From: Nemophila menziesii
Taxonomy: Eukaryota > Streptophyta > Magnoliopsida > Boraginales > Hydrophyllaceae
Reading direction: 5' to 3'
Length of the DNA stretch: 64,000 bases
Assembly (NCBI GenBank): GCA_029959085.1
Contig: JARWIR010000001.1
Coordinates: 69,750,899 to 69,814,898 of the forward strand
A program made the translations under genes and the position numbers. Positions 43,776 through 53,919 of this stretch are shown here, in pieces; position 1 is the stretch's first letter, and each line of letters begins with the position of its first letter. A model generated the notes under the pieces. That model searched no databases, was not told the DNA's origin, and worked only from the letters and a program-made list of their open reading frames with translations.

Positions 43776-46775
43776 ATGATGAACAACTTAAAACTTGGAG
43801 TGGACGTGATTAGCGCCCATAGTCTTTTACCTAAAGACGGTCAAGGCTCATCTAATGCTTGTGTGGAACTATATTTCGACGGTCAAAGATTTCGAACCAC
43901 GATCAAGGAGAAAGATCTTGACCCTGTATGGAATGAGAGCTTTTACTTCAACATATCGGACCCCACTAACCTCCATCATCTCTCTTTAGATGCTCATGTT
44001 TATAATAACAATCGAACTACTCAGACTCGATCATTCCTCGGAAAGGTTAGCATTAACGGAACTTCTTTCGTTCCTCACTCAGATTCAGTCGTGTTACATT
44101 ATCCTTTAGAGAAACGCGGAATCTTCTCGCGTGTACGTGGAGAGCTCGGACTTAAAGTTTATATCACCGACGATCCGACTATAAAATCATCTGTGATGGA
44201 AAACACTCGCGCGGGACCCGAGTCTGTTCGAACGGGGCCGGATCGTGAAAAATCGGAGACGAGACATACATTTCATCATCTTCCGAACCCGAACCACACG
44301 AACAACACGAATCAACATCAGAATCATCGTGAATCTCCTGCTGAGGTGGCGCACCAATCAACGAAATACATGCCGGATGAAATGAGGGCACCTGAGCCGG
44401 CCCCACCAGCGAAGCTGGTTCATATGCACTCGGTATCTGCTTCTCAACCTGCGGATTACGCGCTTAAGGAAACGAGTCCGTTTCTCGGAGGTGGGCAGAT
44501 TGTGGGCGGGCGGGTTATTCGTACAAATAAATTCGGGTCATCTACGTATGATTTAGTTGAGAAAATGCATTTTCTGTTCGTGCGAGTTGTGAAAGCTCGT
44601 GAACTTCCGACTATGGATCTCACTGGAAGTTTAGATCCGTTTGTGGAAGTGAAAGTCGGAAACTATAAAGGGATTACGAAGCATATCGAGAAAGATAAGA
44701 ATCCGTTATGGAACGTGGTTTTCGCTTTCTCTAAAGAAAGGTTACAAGCTTCGGTTCTCGAGGTGGTGGTTAAGGATAAGGATCTTTTGAAAGACGATTT
44801 TGTTGGGTTCGTGAGGTTTGATTTGCATGAGGTTCCGATGCGGGTCCCACCGGATAGTCCACTCGCTCCGGAATGGTACCGGCTTGAGGATAAAAAAGGG
44901 GAGAAGATAAAAGGTGAAGTAATGCTCGCGGTTTGGGTTGGGACCCAAGCTGACGAGGCGTTTCCAGATGCATGGCATTCGGATGCCACGTCACCAGTTG
45001 ACAGCTCAGCAGCTTCGTCGACTCTGATTCGTTCGAAAGTTTATCACGCACCGAGGCTATGGTATGTTCGTGTTAACGTTGTTGAGGCACAGGATTTAGT
45101 ACCGGTCGAGAAAAATCGTTTTCCTGATGCGTATGTAAAGGCGCAAATTGGTCACCAGGTTATGAGAACTAAACCGTTTCAATCTCGTTCGTTTAATCCG
45201 TTCTGGAATGAGGATCTTTTATTCGTTGCGCCTGAACCGTTCGATGATCATCTTGTACTAACCGTTGAAGATCGTGTGGGTCCCGGGAAAGACGAGATCC
45301 TCGGACGAGTCATCATCCCGTTGAATTTGATCGAGAAACGAGCGGACGATCGGTTAGTTCATTCGCGTTGGTTTAACCTCGAGAAACCGGTGGTGATTGA
45401 TGTTGATCAGCTAAAAAAGGAGAAATTCTCAAGCAAACTTCATCTCCGAGTCTGTTTAGATGGAGGGTATCATGTACTCGACGAGTCAACTCACTATAGT
45501 AGTGATCTTCGCCCGACAGCTAAACAGCTTTGGCGGGCCCCGGTAGGGATTCTCGAGCTCGGCGTTTTAAACGCGACGGGGCTCCACCCGATGAAAACTC
45601 GGGACGGAAAAGGCACCTCGGATACTTATTGTGTCGCGAAATATGGTCATAAGTGGGTCCGGACCCGCACCATTGTTGATAACTTATCGCCAAAGTACAA
45701 TGAGCAATACACATGGGAGGTTTTCGATCAAGCCACGGTTCTAACCGTGGGTGTTTTCGATAACCGCCAGCTAGGCGAGGGATCGAACGGTCACGATCAC
45801 AAGATTGGGAAAGTACGTGTTAGAATCTCGACGCTCGAAACGGGTCGGGTCTATACCCATTCATATCCGTTACTGGTTTTACACCCAACTGGTGTAAAAA
45901 AGATGGGTGAGTTACATTTAGCGATACGTTTCACTTGCACATCCTTTGTGAACATGCTCTATCAATATTCGAAACCATTATTACCGAAAATGCATTACGT
46001 GAGGCCTTTCACAGTTATGCAACTCGATATGTTACGGCACCAAGCTGTTAATATAGTTGCTATGCGCCTCGGACGAGCCGAACCACCGCTAAGAAAAGAG
46101 GTGGTGGAGTATATGTCCGATGTAGATTCGCATCTATGGAGTATGCGTCGTAGTAAAGCAAATTTCTTCCGGCTAATGTCAGTTTTCTCCGGCGTACTTT
46201 CAGTTGGAAAATGGTTTTCCGAGATATGCGCGTGGAGGAATCCGATCACGACGGTGTTAGTTCACGTGCTATTCCTCATGCTCGTTTGCTTCCCGGAGCT
46301 GATTTTACCAACGGTTTTTCTATACATGTTTCTCATCGGAATATGGAATTTCAGGTACCGTCCAAGGTATCCGCCACACATGAACACAAAGATATCTCAG
46401 GCGGAAGCCGTTCATCCGGATGAACTTGACGAGGAATTCGATACTTTTCCGACGAGTCGACCACCGGAGCTAGTTAGAATGAGGTATGATCGGTTAAGGA
46501 GCGTGGCTGGTCGGATTCAGACAGTGGTGGGTGATATAGCGACGCAGGGAGAAAGGATTCAGTCGCTACTGAGCTGGAGGGACCCACGTGCGACGGCTTT
46601 GTTTGTGACGTTATGTCTTATATCAGCTTTGGTGTTGTATGTAACTCCGTTTCAAGTAATTGCAGGTTTGGCGGGGATATATATGATGAGGCATCCAAGG
46701 TTTCGTCATCGCTTGCCTTCTGTTCCTATCAATTTCTTTAGGCGTCTGCCTTCTAGGACCGATAGTATGTTGTAA
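43776..46775 (+). CDS. Multiple C2 domain and transmembrane region protein (MCTP)
   Basis: A 999-residue intronless CDS, complete to the family's C-terminal end INFFRRLPSRTDSML. MCTPs are ER/plasma-membrane tethers enriched at plasmodesmata; relatives (QUIRKY, FTIP1) act in cell-to-cell signalling and florigen transport. Domains: C2A about 4-125 (LLPKDGQGSSNACVELYFDG), a His/Asn/Pro-rich linker 126-260, C2B 264-380 (DLTGSLDPFVEVKVGNYKG, KDKDLLKDDFVG), C2C 428-550 (RFPDAYVKAQIGHQ), C2D 590-705 (TSDTYCVAKYGHKW). The PRT_C region is 770-999 (LRKEVVEYMSDVDSHLWSMR), with membrane hairpins near 824-856 and 938-971. I chose ATG 43776 (MMNNLKLG) because it follows the predicted splice acceptor; an in-frame ATG at 43692 would add 28 residues encoded by apparent intron sequence. 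The close match to MMNNLKLG.V-type relatives supports this. Which paralogue it is cannot be settled here. It is GC-richer than its surroundings and has no defects. Confidence 0.97.
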   Translation: MMNNLKLGVDVISAHSLLPKDGQGSSNACVELYFDGQRFRTTIKEKDLDPVWNESFYFNISDPTNLHHLSLDAHVYNNNRTTQTRSFLGKVSINGTSFVPHSDSVVLHYPLEKRGIFSRVRGELGLKVYITDDPTIKSSVMENTRAGPESVRTGPDREKSETRHTFHHLPNPNHTNNTNQHQNHRESPAEVAHQSTKYMPDEMRAPEPAPPAKLVHMHSVSASQPADYALKETSPFLGGGQIVGGRVIRTNKFGSSTYDLVEKMHFLFVRVVKARELPTMDLTGSLDPFVEVKVGNYKGITKHIEKDKNPLWNVVFAFSKERLQASVLEVVVKDKDLLKDDFVGFVRFDLHEVPMRVPPDSPLAPEWYRLEDKKGEKIKGEVMLAVWVGTQADEAFPDAWHSDATSPVDSSAASSTLIRSKVYHAPRLWYVRVNVVEAQDLVPVEKNRFPDAYVKAQIGHQVMRTKPFQSRSFNPFWNEDLLFVAPEPFDDHLVLTVEDRVGPGKDEILGRVIIPLNLIEKRADDRLVHSRWFNLEKPVVIDVDQLKKEKFSSKLHLRVCLDGGYHVLDESTHYSSDLRPTAKQLWRAPVGILELGVLNATGLHPMKTRDGKGTSDTYCVAKYGHKWVRTRTIVDNLSPKYNEQYTWEVFDQATVLTVGVFDNRQLGEGSNGHDHKIGKVRVRISTLETGRVYTHSYPLLVLHPTGVKKMGELHLAIRFTCTSFVNMLYQYSKPLLPKMHYVRPFTVMQLDMLRHQAVNIVAMRLGRAEPPLRKEVVEYMSDVDSHLWSMRRSKANFFRLMSVFSGVLSVGKWFSEICAWRNPITTVLVHVLFLMLVCFPELILPTVFLYMFLIGIWNFRYRPRYPPHMNTKISQAEAVHPDELDEEFDTFPTSRPPELVRMRYDRLRSVAGRIQTVVGDIATQGERIQSLLSWRDPRATALFVTLCLISALVLYVTPFQVIAGLAGIYMMRHPRFRHRLPSVPINFFRRLPSRTDSML

Positions 46776-47140
46776 TCTCAAGATGGAACCTTAATTAATT
46801 CAACACTAGGTCCATTGGTTAAGTTTGTAATGTTTAAGTACATCTTCTGTTTTTGCTTTGTGTTATGAAATATTTTTAATATTATGAAGGACATTTCATG
46901 ATATAATTCCTTTCCGCTGTTTTTTATTCCAACAAACATTACATTAAAAGTAAAAGTAAAACAGGGAGGATCAATCGATTTTTGAGCGAATATAAGTGAT
47001 AGAGACGGTTAATCAATTTTTAGGAAATGAATTATATCCAAAACTCATAGCTAAGATATTTGTCCGCCTATAATTCCTATATCTAGAAATATATTTAATG
47101 AAAATAAGAGATTTATTACACAATGAATCTTGAAAACCAT
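46776..47140 (+). other. 3' UTR and flank of the MCTP gene
   Basis: AT-rich, no canonical AATAAA; aatatttttaatattatg near 46870 may serve as near-upstream element. No other gene seen before the next transposon. Confidence 0.4.
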
Positions 47141-47336
47141 TCATCAAGACCTAAGCATCCTTGCCAATTTTTTTTTACTGAACACCACTAATAAAATTTA
47201 ACAACATATTTTTATGTATTTCTTCACTACCTATTATACCTTTATTTATTTTATCTACTATATATACAAATTTATACACATAACATAAAAACCCTAAACT
47301 ATCTTTTCTCTCTAAACCCAAACCCCGTACCCCCCC

Positions 47337-47395
<59 letters not shown>

Positions 47396-48622
47396 CAAAT
47401 CGCAGCTATGGATTCGTTCATCATAAAGCTTCGAAGATATTTTGGTAGCCATGGTTTTCGTTCATTAAATCTCTCTTCATCCATGGCTTTAAGCTTTGTG
47501 TTTAAGAAATGGACTGATGGAGGTCGTTCGTGGTCTGTTCTAGATCGCGGCTTCGTCTATGGAAATATCGAATAGAAGTAGAGATGGACTGGAGTGTTGT
47601 AGTGGGTTGGGTTGTGAATTGTAGTGATGGGTTGAAGTAGCGTATTTGATTTTTGAGTTGTGGTGGTAGTGATTATGGATTTTGATGGACATAGATGTTA
47701 GTTATAATGTATGGTGGTGATGGTGAAATGGAGATGGTGAGGACGACAGGTAGGTGATGGCTTGTGATTTGAACGCTAATGGTGATGGAATCAAAGTCTT
47801 GTTATTGATTTGATGACAATGGTGTAGAGTGTTGTTAGTGTGGGCTTGGGTGTCAAATTCATATTGATGTTCGAAGTGTGTTATGCCTTTGAATCAGTGT
47901 TAATGTTGTAGATTTTGGGTTGACTCGCAATGTAGATCTGGTTTTCGAAAGTCATTTAGCAGCATGCTATTTTTTGGTTTATTGTAAGTGTATTGAAGAT
48001 GTCTTTAGAATTTTAAATTTGTATTAGAATTTTAGTAATTTTTTAATTAGTATTGTCTTTTTTCTTGATTAAGTGAATTATTATTTTTCTGAAAATGAAA
48101 ATGAATTTATATGTACTATTTTTTATTTTACTTAATCTGTTTTTGCTGAGTACTCATTGTTTTTTGCTAAGTACTCAGAGAATTTTCTGAGTACTCAATG
48201 AATTTTTCTAAGTACTCAGTGAATCTCACCGATACTCATGTGAATTTTCTCATACGCGGTTATTTTTTCCCGATACTTAGTGAACTTTTCTCGACACTCT
48301 ATGATTTTTCTGATACAATAAATTTTCCGAGTACTCGGTAAAATCTCTGAGTGTATCCCGGATGGTAGGGCCGAGAGTAGTCGGGTGTGGTGGTCGGTGC
48401 TGAAAAGTACCGATAATTAATGAGTTGATACTCAATGACTTTCCCAGTGACTCACTGAGTTGGTGTTACATGCTTATTGCCACTTGTTATTTGTCTTTAT
48501 GTGGTTTTTGTTTAATTTGAGGGTATTTTAGTATTTGATCACTCATAAGATTGGGTGGTGGCATCTCCACATGTTTCTTATAGGCCATAAAGGTTGTCTC
48601 TAAGACCCCATATGTCAATTAC
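47141..48622 (+). mobile_element. GAGTACTC-array TIR family, copy 3
   Basis: The left end (aagacctaagcatccttgcc) is a decayed version of the copy 2 terminus. A C tract (47330-47347) and (CT)n run precede an ATGG-start gene-like stretch from 47408, with repeated ggtggtgatgg words and no sustained frame. tgtagatctggttttc at about 47930 matches the agatctggtcaaacc block of copies 1 and 2. The array ctgagtactcaatgaatttt and relatives spans 48150-48330. The gagggtattttagtatttg block and the end gtctctaagaccccatatgt (48597-48616) close it. Confidence 0.6.
47330..47390. repeat. Poly-C and (CT)n tract
   Basis: An 18-base C run followed by about 40 bp of CT dinucleotides, inside the copy 3 leader. 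Confidence 0.97.
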
Positions 48623-49940
48623 CCTAGAAATAAAGGGTTTACAACTTCTGAACTCTTTAAATCAACGCATAAAAGTTCGAGGTTTCTAGTTAGACACGGA
48701 TTAGAAGAAAGACCTTGAGGGATACCAAGACAATCTATGTAAATCAAAACCAACCTATCCTTGAAGACTTTCGTCGTCACACATGTTTTATGCACTGCTA
48801 CCACCCCGCCTTCGAACAAGATACTACACTAAACCATTCCCATGTCACAAAAGAGATGCTCACTATGCTCATCCTTATGGATAATACAGCAGGTTCAATT
48901 TCTGATGAGAAGGAATCATCACAGAAAATATGAAGATTACATCAAAAGGGTTAAGTTCATCCAAAAATGTAGTCATGTTATTTTCCAAAGTTCCTTGATC
49001 TGGTGGTTCTTCTTTCCTAAACATGTTCCAGTCAACTCCAAAAATTTCCTTCAATGCGATATCAATTAAACTGATAATAAATTTCGAGTTCCATAATTTT
49101 CCCTAAAATAAGGCACTTCATCCTCAATATACAGATCTTCCAAATGGTGATGACTGATGAGTATCTATGCCGAAAGAGTTTTCCGATCCCATTCCGAGTC
49201 TTTCCCAACATCTAGGACCTCTAAAAACCATTCTCCCAAAAACCAAGTTTTTCAATGGCCGTCTGCTAAAAAACACCCCAAATTTCCACGCTTAATGGAC
49301 ATTCCAGGAAAATGTGACACACCGATTATGCGTGGTACTTACAAAATCTACATCGAGGGGAAAGGGGTACATTTGTGCTTAAAAAGGGTCTCCCCACATG
49401 CGATGGAATTATTAGAGCACTTCCAAAATAAAGGCCTAACTTTGGTAGGAGTGTACGCATGCCAGACCGTTTTCCGAAAAGTGGGTTCTTTACTAGACCT
49501 AGAGTAAAAAACCACTTTCAAAATTAGAAATTTGAGGGAAAGAATAGCATGATACCGTATTTTTGTGGAATACAATCCATTACCCATAAAAGGCCATATG
49601 ATACGATCTTCCTCCTGCATCTCATGACAGTTAATATGCTAGATCGCTTCCACAACCACTAGGCGAAAGATGGACGAGATTAAATCAAAGTTCCACTCTC
49701 TACTTCCTTAGGAAATCAACTCTTGACTTTAGTAACCAAATATTTCCCAAATTTATCGATCTTAATGAAGTAGCGTAATTTTTCATTCCAGTTATCTGTA
49801 TTATCCCCATTTCCAATTTGCATGGTACATCCCCATGTGAGTATTTTTGTACCTTCCATAATGCTCGTTCAAACCCATGATCTATTTCTGTTTGTTGGTT
49901 TGTACTAGAAAGATTGATTTGGGAAATAAACCCCTTCAAG
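48623..49940 (-). pseudogene. LINE (L1-type) ORF2 C-terminal relic, minus strand
   Basis: The minus frame 49939-49700 contains RALWKVQKYSHGDVPCKLEM. The frame 49620-49348 reads QEEDRIIWPFMGNGLYSTKI, matching IIWPHTENGKCSTKSGYH of the LINE at 8740, then KVRPLFWKCSNNSIACGETL, the zf-RVT kiklFfWka.hnalpt..nL block. Downstream minus-strand frames (49330-48650), broken by stops, carry HTSPFGRSVY- and WNSKFIISLIDIALKEIF-like pieces of the linker toward RNase H. No RT or poly(A) tail was identified, so both ends are missing. Confidence 0.65.
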
Positions 49941-50403
49941 GATTTTTAAAATAATAAGGTTATTGCTAAAAGAACCAAAAAAATTGATAAAATTTAAGAA
50001 TTAAGGGTGAAACTTATGCTCTGCTTGAAGTTGCAAAGCTATCAACCAGATTTTATAATGAGAGTAAAAAAATTCTCAAATAAACTTGATTTAATTCAGG
50101 ATATGGCAAGCTCATCAATAGCTCGATAAAAAAATCAATCGAATATTGGAAGGATCGAAATATTCATTGGAGATCTTTCCACGATTAAATTTTACATATT
50201 TAGAGATCTTACGAAAGTTTGGTTGATATTCTCGCGAAGTGTGAATTATTTTGGATGTAAACTACACTTTTACCTTAAATATTGTCGATTTCTAACAACT
50301 TGTACAATAGTTGTGAAAGAGGCTGAAAAGAACTTTGGTTTAAATATGTAAGATTAATAGATAAAACATGTAACCTTATTTCTCTATATGTTATTTATAG
50401 AAT
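49941..50403. other. Unassigned AT-rich stretch
   Basis: No gene or element feature recognised between the LINE relic and the first Helitron-like unit. Confidence 0.4.
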
Positions 50404-50494
50404 ACTAGGTAAAACCCGTGTCTAAAGACACTTAAAGAAAAAGTTTGTTTTGTTGACGGAAATCGAGCATAGGTTTAAAGGGTGAAAGTCAAGG

Positions 50495-52262
50495 TTAAAG
50501 TTAGGATTAATTTTTAATCTTTTTTTAATCATCAAGGATAAGGTTAAGGTTAAGGATAAGGATGGTTAAGGTTAAGGTTAAGGTTAAGGTCAAGGTCAAA
50601 GTCAAGTTCAAGGTCAAGGTAAAGGTCAATGTCAAGGCTAAGGTCAAGGTCAAGTTCAAGTTCAAGTTCAAGGTTAAGGTTAATTTTAAGGTTAAGATTA
50701 GGGTTAAAGTTAAAGGTTAAGATTTAACGCTTAAGGTTTAATAAGATTCTATGTTTAAGGTCTAATATCAGTGCGATGAATCTTCATCTAGTTAAGGTTA
50801 AGGTTAAGATGACAGTTAAAGTCAAGGTTTAAAGTTAAGATTAATGTTTAAGGTAATGTTTAAGGTTAAATGTTAAGGTTAAGTTTAAGGTTAAGGTTTA
50901 AGAATTTAGGTTCAAGGTTAAGGTTATGGTTAAGGTTAAAGTTAAGATGAATGTGAAGTTAAGGGTTAAGGTTTAAGGTTTAAGTTTAAGGGTTAAGGGT
51001 TAAGGTGAAAGGTTTAAGAATTAAGTTTAAAGTTAATATTAAGGTGAAGATGAAGATTAGGGTCTAAGGTTTAAGGTTCAAGGTTCAAGGTTTAAGGTTT
51101 AAGGTTTAAGGTGTAAGTTTTAAGGTTGAAGGTTTAAGGGTTAAGATTAAAGTTAAGGTTAAGGTGAATATGAAGATTAGGGTTTAAGGCTCAAGGTTTA
51201 AGGTTTAATGTGTAAGGTTTAAGGTTAAGGTTAAGTTGAAAGTTAAGATTAATGTTGAGGTTAAGTTTAAGGTCAAGGTTAGTTTAAGGTTAAGGATAAG
51301 GTTAATAGTTAAGGGGATAAGGTTATGGTTAATGGGTTGAGGTTTAAGGTTAAGGTTTAGTTTAAGGTTAAGGTTAATGTTAAGGATAAGGTGAAGATGA
51401 ATATTAGGGCTTAAGGTTTAAGGTTCAAGGTTTACGGTGTAAGGTTTAAGGTTCAAGGTTTACGGTGTAAGGATTAAGGTTCAAGGTTTACGGTGTAAGG
51501 TTTAAGGTTAAGGTTAAGGTTAAAATTAAGGCTAAGGTTAAGGTTATATTTAAGGTCAAGGTTAGGTTAAAGATATGGTTAATAGTTAAGGGGTTTAGGT
51601 TATGGTTAATGGGTTGAGGGTCAATGTTAAGGTTTAGTTTAAGATTAAGGTTAAGGTGAAGGTTAGGTTAAGGTTAAAGTTAAGATTAAGGTTGATGTTA
51701 CGTATAAGGGTTAAGGTTGAGGGTTAAGGTTAAGGTTTAGTTTAAAGTTAAGGTTAATGTTAAGGTTAAGGCACAAACTCAATTTTGATTCTCTATCATG
51801 ATTAACTCAAGCATGTTTCAACTCACAATCAAATAACTTAATAGACCCAACCAAACAAATAACTCAAGGTGAAGATGAATATTAGGGCTTAAGGTTTAAG
51901 GTTCAAGGTTTTAGGTGTAAGGTTTAAGGTTAAGGTTAAGGTTAAAATTAAGATTAAGGCTAAGGTTAAGGTTAAATTTAAAGTCAAGGTTAGGTTAAAG
52001 TTGAGGTTAAAGACATGGTTAATAGTTAAGGGTTTTAGGTTATGGTTAATGGGTTGAGGGTCAATGTTAAGGTTAATGTTAAGGTAAAGGTTAGGTTAAG
52101 GTTAAAGTTAAGATTAAGGTTGATGTTACGTATAAGGATTAAGGTTAGGGGTAAGGGTTAAGTTTTAGGTCAAGGTTCAGGTCAAGGTTAAGGGTATTTT
52201 TAAGGTTAAGTTTTTAGATTTAATATTTTAGGTTTAAATTTTAAGTTTAAATGTTAAGGGTT
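50495..52262. repeat. Degenerate TTAAGG hexamer array 1
   Basis: About 1.75 kb dominated by the hexamer AAGGTT/TTAAGG and variants (aaggtc, aaggttt, aaggataagg). Longer sub-repeats include gaagatgaatattagggctt and ggttatggttaatgggttga (at about 51324, 51600, 52040). Interrupted at 51770-51865 by an unrelated about 95-bp insert. Confidence 0.95.
51770..51866 (-). repeat. Inverted copy of 53310-53410 inside the hexamer array
   Basis: caaactcaattttgattctc through aatagacccaaccaaacaaa is the reverse complement, with few differences, of ttgtttggttgggtctattg through caaaattgagtttctg at 53316-53404. It is a small mobile or captured fragment present twice within Helitron-like unit 1 and not seen in unit 2. 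Confidence 0.85.
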
Positions 52263-53919
52263 AAAAAAATCATTGGAAATTATTTACATTGCATCATTTC
52301 CTAATAAATAAAGGCGTATATATGTAATTAATACCTACACTTAAGAATATATTGATTTAGGGCATAATGATATATCATTTTCCCGCAACTTGTAGTGCTT
52401 AGTCTTAAAAATGTTTTATATAGAAGGTATTACTATATCTAGAAGAATTTATCTTTACAAAATATGTTATTTTGTATAAAATCAACTACCAGTTTGTAGT
52501 AAATTGATGCTTTCATAAATATAGTTGCTCACTTTTTCCATATCGTTGAATTAAGATTTTTTACAAATGTTTTTATAAATTAAAAATATCAACAATAAGA
52601 GAGATAAAAATAAAAGTGGAAAGATAAATTTATTTGACAATTAATGAGAAAATGAGAGACTAAAAGGGATTATGAGAGGAAAAGAGAAATTATGAAAGAA
52701 ATGAGAGATTTTTTTAGTGTAAATAGGAGAAGTTAGGTGTATCTGGCTTTGTTATATATATTTTATTCTTCTATAAATGAAATTGATATTTTTGAATTAA
52801 TAAATGAGATTATGAGAGGAATGAGAAAATTATGAGAAAAATTATAGTAAAGGAAAAGTAAATAATAGGCATGGAGTGCTTTATTATATAGATATTTTAA
52901 GATAAAACAAACTACACTATAGAAATTTTTAGTTTAAATAAAAGGAATGTTATTTTTCTCATAATTTATAAACCATACTTTTCGACAAAAGTAAAATGAA
53001 ATAAAATAGACCTCTTCTAGATAGGTTCTATATATTATTGAATTCAGTTAAATCTGAATTAAAATTAAATTTATTTGGAGAAATTCGACTCGACCGACCA
53101 GTATCAAATTAGCTCAGTAAACTTTTGTTTGCACTTTCTTTTACTATATTATATGCAAAGATAAGTTAAAGAATCGTTATTTTTCTCATAATTTATTAAG
53201 CTATATCTCTCAACAAAAAATTATATTAAATTAAATCATAGTAAAAATTAGAATAGGTCGACTTAATAATATAGTATGTGAGTTGGAGATGAAGTTACGT
53301 ATTATATTGAGTTATTTGTTTGGTTGGGTCTATTGAGTTATTTGATTGTGGGTTGCAACATGTTTGAGTTGATCATGATAGGAAATTCAAAATTGAGTTT
53401 CTGCCCACATTATATTCTTAAGTTTTTACTAATCAACAAATACTAACCTTAAAGAAGAATGTAGGTTTAGATTAAATTTTAAATAGAATCAATTTTACTA
53501 GATATATTTGAGTGTAAATTTAATAAGTGGATTAAATAAAAATGGTTGTGTAATTTGTATATTTTAAGATATTTAGGGGAATTATGAGAGGCTTAGGGAG
53601 TAGTTGAGTGTTAATAGGAAAAATTAGGTATATTCTACTTTATTATATAGATATTAAATGTAAGGGAGTGATTTAAGGTTTTTTGTTTTAAAATATAATT
53701 TTTTTATTAAGTAAATAAGGATTAATCAATGGTATTAGTGATAAGTGGGGCTAGAAACGATCCTGGCCACCACTTATGTTTGTGCTAGAATCAATCTTGG
53801 TCACCACTTATGTGGAAACCCTTATTTTATAATATAGACTAGGTAAAACCCGTGTCTGAAGACACTGAAGAAAAAATATGTTTTGTTAACGGAAATCGAA
53901 CACAGGTTCCAAGGGTGAA

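Larger units (their letters stand above)
50404..53838 (-). mobile_element. Helitron-like unit 1 (non-autonomous)
   Basis: Read on the minus strand it starts TCTATATTATAAAATAAGGG at 53838. It ends at 50404 with a short hairpin GTGTCTTTAGACAC followed by GGGTTTTACCTAGT. A TC start, a hairpin about 10 nt from the end and a CTRRT terminus are the Helitron signature. The base beyond CTAGT is A rather than the usual T. The interior has the TTAAGG array (50495-52262), AT-rich sequence with gagaaattatgag-type repeats, and an internal inverted copy pair (51775-51865 versus 53310-53410). No Rep/helicase coding sequence. It is homologous along its length to unit 2. Confidence 0.75.

Noticed and set aside
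44179..46249. Minus-strand frames of 60-110 residues under the MCTP gene
   Set aside because: Shadows of a conserved plus-strand CDS.
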